Shown in pieces: positions 63,002-64,000 of a stretch of DNA of 64,000 nucleotides (the stretch's first letter is position 1; each line of letters opens with the position of its first letter). The DNA is taken from NCBI GenBank assembly GCA_029253585.1, contig JAQWZF010000023.1:186001-250000 (forward strand), given 5' to 3'. The notes under the pieces were generated by a model that was not told where the DNA came from, did no database searches, and was given only the letters and a program-made list of their open reading frames with translations. Made by a program: the position numbers and the translations under genes. The DNA is from Gammaproteobacteria bacterium. Lineage in GTDB: Bacteria > Pseudomonadota > Gammaproteobacteria > Pseudomonadales > Pseudohongiellaceae.

Positions 63002-63549
63002 GAGGCGTCCCGGCGTTCTCGGGACACCATAGGATGTGACCAGATCGATAATTTTAATTAGTATTACCGATCAAACTACCGAAATAGCAAACTCAATACC
63101 CTGATTCTCTATCACGACTCGCCGGATGCTTGTCCGATATTCTGAATCACAATTAATTCAAATTGAATCTCACCTCGAGTAATTGATTATTTTCTTCAGG
63201 CGAGATTTAGTAGACATAAAGAAAAAGTAGGACTATATTGCGGGGAAGTCGAAGCTGAAAACATTGTCGACTAAATAGATAAGCAAAAAAACTACAGTCG
63301 ACATACTAACTACCGATACTAATCACTAGTTAACAGCGCAGAGAATTAAAGCACAACAATCCTGCTGTACACTATTTTCCAAATTTAAAACCCAAAATCT
63401 AATACCCAAAGCCAACCCCAAGCACCACCACTTTATCTATGACACTTAACTGTGCATGCCAATAAGTGTTTAGGCGGCTTGACTATAAGCACTATAGCTA
63501 CAGCCAACCCAGACTAGACACTCCCAACCACATAAGAAGACCCAAAAAC
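63002..63549 (+). promoter_or_regulatory. rho leader region with hairpins and a C-rich, G-poor rut-like stretch
   Basis: The gap has no gene. It holds, in order: a hairpin GTCCCG/CGGGAC (63007-63012, 63020-63025) that could end trxA transcripts; an imperfect 10-bp inverted repeat (63166-63175, 63198-63207); a stretch at 63371-63440 with 23 C and 2 G in 70 nt, as expected of a Rho loading (rut) site; and a hairpin ACACTTA/TAAGTGT (63442-63448, 63463-63469). E. coli rho limits its own expression through such a leader. The reading here is by analogy. Confidence 0.45.
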
Positions 63550-64000
63550 ATGAACCTAACCGAATTAAAACAAAAGCCAATCGCAGAACTTCAAGCTACT
63601 GCCCATGAAATGGGATTGGAAAATGTTTCTAGAACGCGCAAGCAAGACATCATCTTCGTCATACTAAAAAAGCACGCTAAGAATGGCGAAGATATTCACG
63701 GTGATGGTGTATTAGAAATTTTACAGGATGGGTTTGGCTTCCTGCGCTCAGCAGACTCTTCTTACCTGGCGGGCCCGGATGACATCTATGTCTCTCCGAG
63801 TCAGATACGACGCTTTAATCTTCGCACAGGCGACACGGTAGCTGGAAAGATTAGACCACCTAAGGACGGCGAGCGTTATTTTGCGCTACTAAAGATTCAT
63901 GAAATCAATTTTAGCAGCCCCGAAGAATCCAAAAATAAAATCCTTTTCGAAAACCTTACTCCACTCTTTCCAACCCAACGGCTCACTCTCGAAGTTGGTA
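63550..64000 (+). CDS. rho: Transcription termination factor Rho, 5' part
   Basis: The first 150 codons are present; the gene runs off the window. The start [20 protein letters not shown] is the Rho N-terminal helical domain, followed by the SAP-like [20 protein letters not shown]. The RNA-binding cold-shock domain is [40 protein letters not shown]. The linker [16 protein letters not shown] leads to the ATPase domain outside the window. Rho is the hexameric RNA helicase that ends transcription of untranslated RNA. Position behind trxA is conserved. Confidence 0.95.
   Translation, partial: MNLTELKQKPIAELQATAHEMGLENVSRTRKQDIIFVILKKHAKNGEDIHGDGVLEILQDGFGFLRSADSSYLAGPDDIYVSPSQIRRFNLRTGDTVAGKIRPPKDGERYFALLKIHEINFSSPEESKNKILFENLTPLFPTQRLTLEVG

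Overview
The window looks like chromosome from a free-living, probably marine, aerobic heterotrophic gammaproteobacterium. Gammaproteobacterial housekeeping families support this: rdgC, yaeQ, a DUF1456/YehS protein, a TIGR02647 protein, the yrfG-hslR-gshA run, dsbB, hemB, and trxA followed by rho. Many secreted peptidases, sulfatases and quinone- or FAD-linked sugar oxidoreductases suggest scavenging of organic matter. I saw no tRNA, rRNA, CRISPR array, insertion sequence or prophage. No species call is made.

Layout. 1-8.2 kb: two PQQ-type dehydrogenases, a secreted S46 dipeptidyl-peptidase, a metallo-hydrolase and small conserved proteins. 8.4-19.9 kb: two glutathione transferases, a broken Ca/Na antiporter, a class V PLP enzyme lacking its conserved Asp, gabD, yehS/S4/yaeQ, a secreted M28 peptidase followed by a frameshifted glutamine amidotransferase and a macrodomain protein, then rdgC. 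20-28 kb: an OPT transporter, a DUF885 lipoprotein, and a three-gene set of secreted proteins ending in a DUF1080 (3-keto-disaccharide hydrolase-like) protein. 28.0-28.2 kb: a 173-bp imperfect palindrome between two convergent operons. 28.3-37.5 kb: a seven-gene operon on the minus strand with an alkylsulfatase, an arylsulfatase, a sugar ABC importer, a Tat-exported TIM-barrel sugar epimerase-like protein and a GMC oxidoreductase with its Tat-exported small subunit. With the DUF1080 protein this resembles a periplasmic 3-keto-glycoside pathway joined to desulfation.

39.6-51.3 kb is the most unusual stretch. It holds several genes broken by single stops or a frameshift: a GspE/PilB-like remnant, a small membrane protein, thpR, a RimJ-like acetyltransferase and a hybrid histidine kinase. 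Among them lies a DsbA/FrnE-family gene whose only in-frame TGA falls exactly where the first redox cysteine of CPWC should be, with a short SECIS-like hairpin 16 nt downstream. It is therefore a candidate selenoprotein (U-P-W-C). It overlaps by 4 nt an SDR-fold gene carrying all three hallmark motifs of halohydrin dehalogenases. Next to the pair, on the other strand, are three acyl-CoA genes (a CoA-transferase resembling methylfumaryl-CoA isomerase, a MaoC hydratase and a methylsuccinyl-CoA-dehydrogenase-like enzyme).

51.3-64 kb: a serine hydrolase, a second DUF885 lipoprotein, cysQ, yrfG, hslR, gshA, a dsbB that has lost one catalytic cysteine, a DedA/TVP38-flavoprotein fusion, hemB, trxA and the start of rho. 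A good sigma70 promoter at the end of trxA and a C-rich, G-poor leader fit Rho autoregulation. Several nonsense, frameshift and active-site changes in 64 kb suggest either gene decay or a draft-quality sequence. Reads would be needed to tell these apart.
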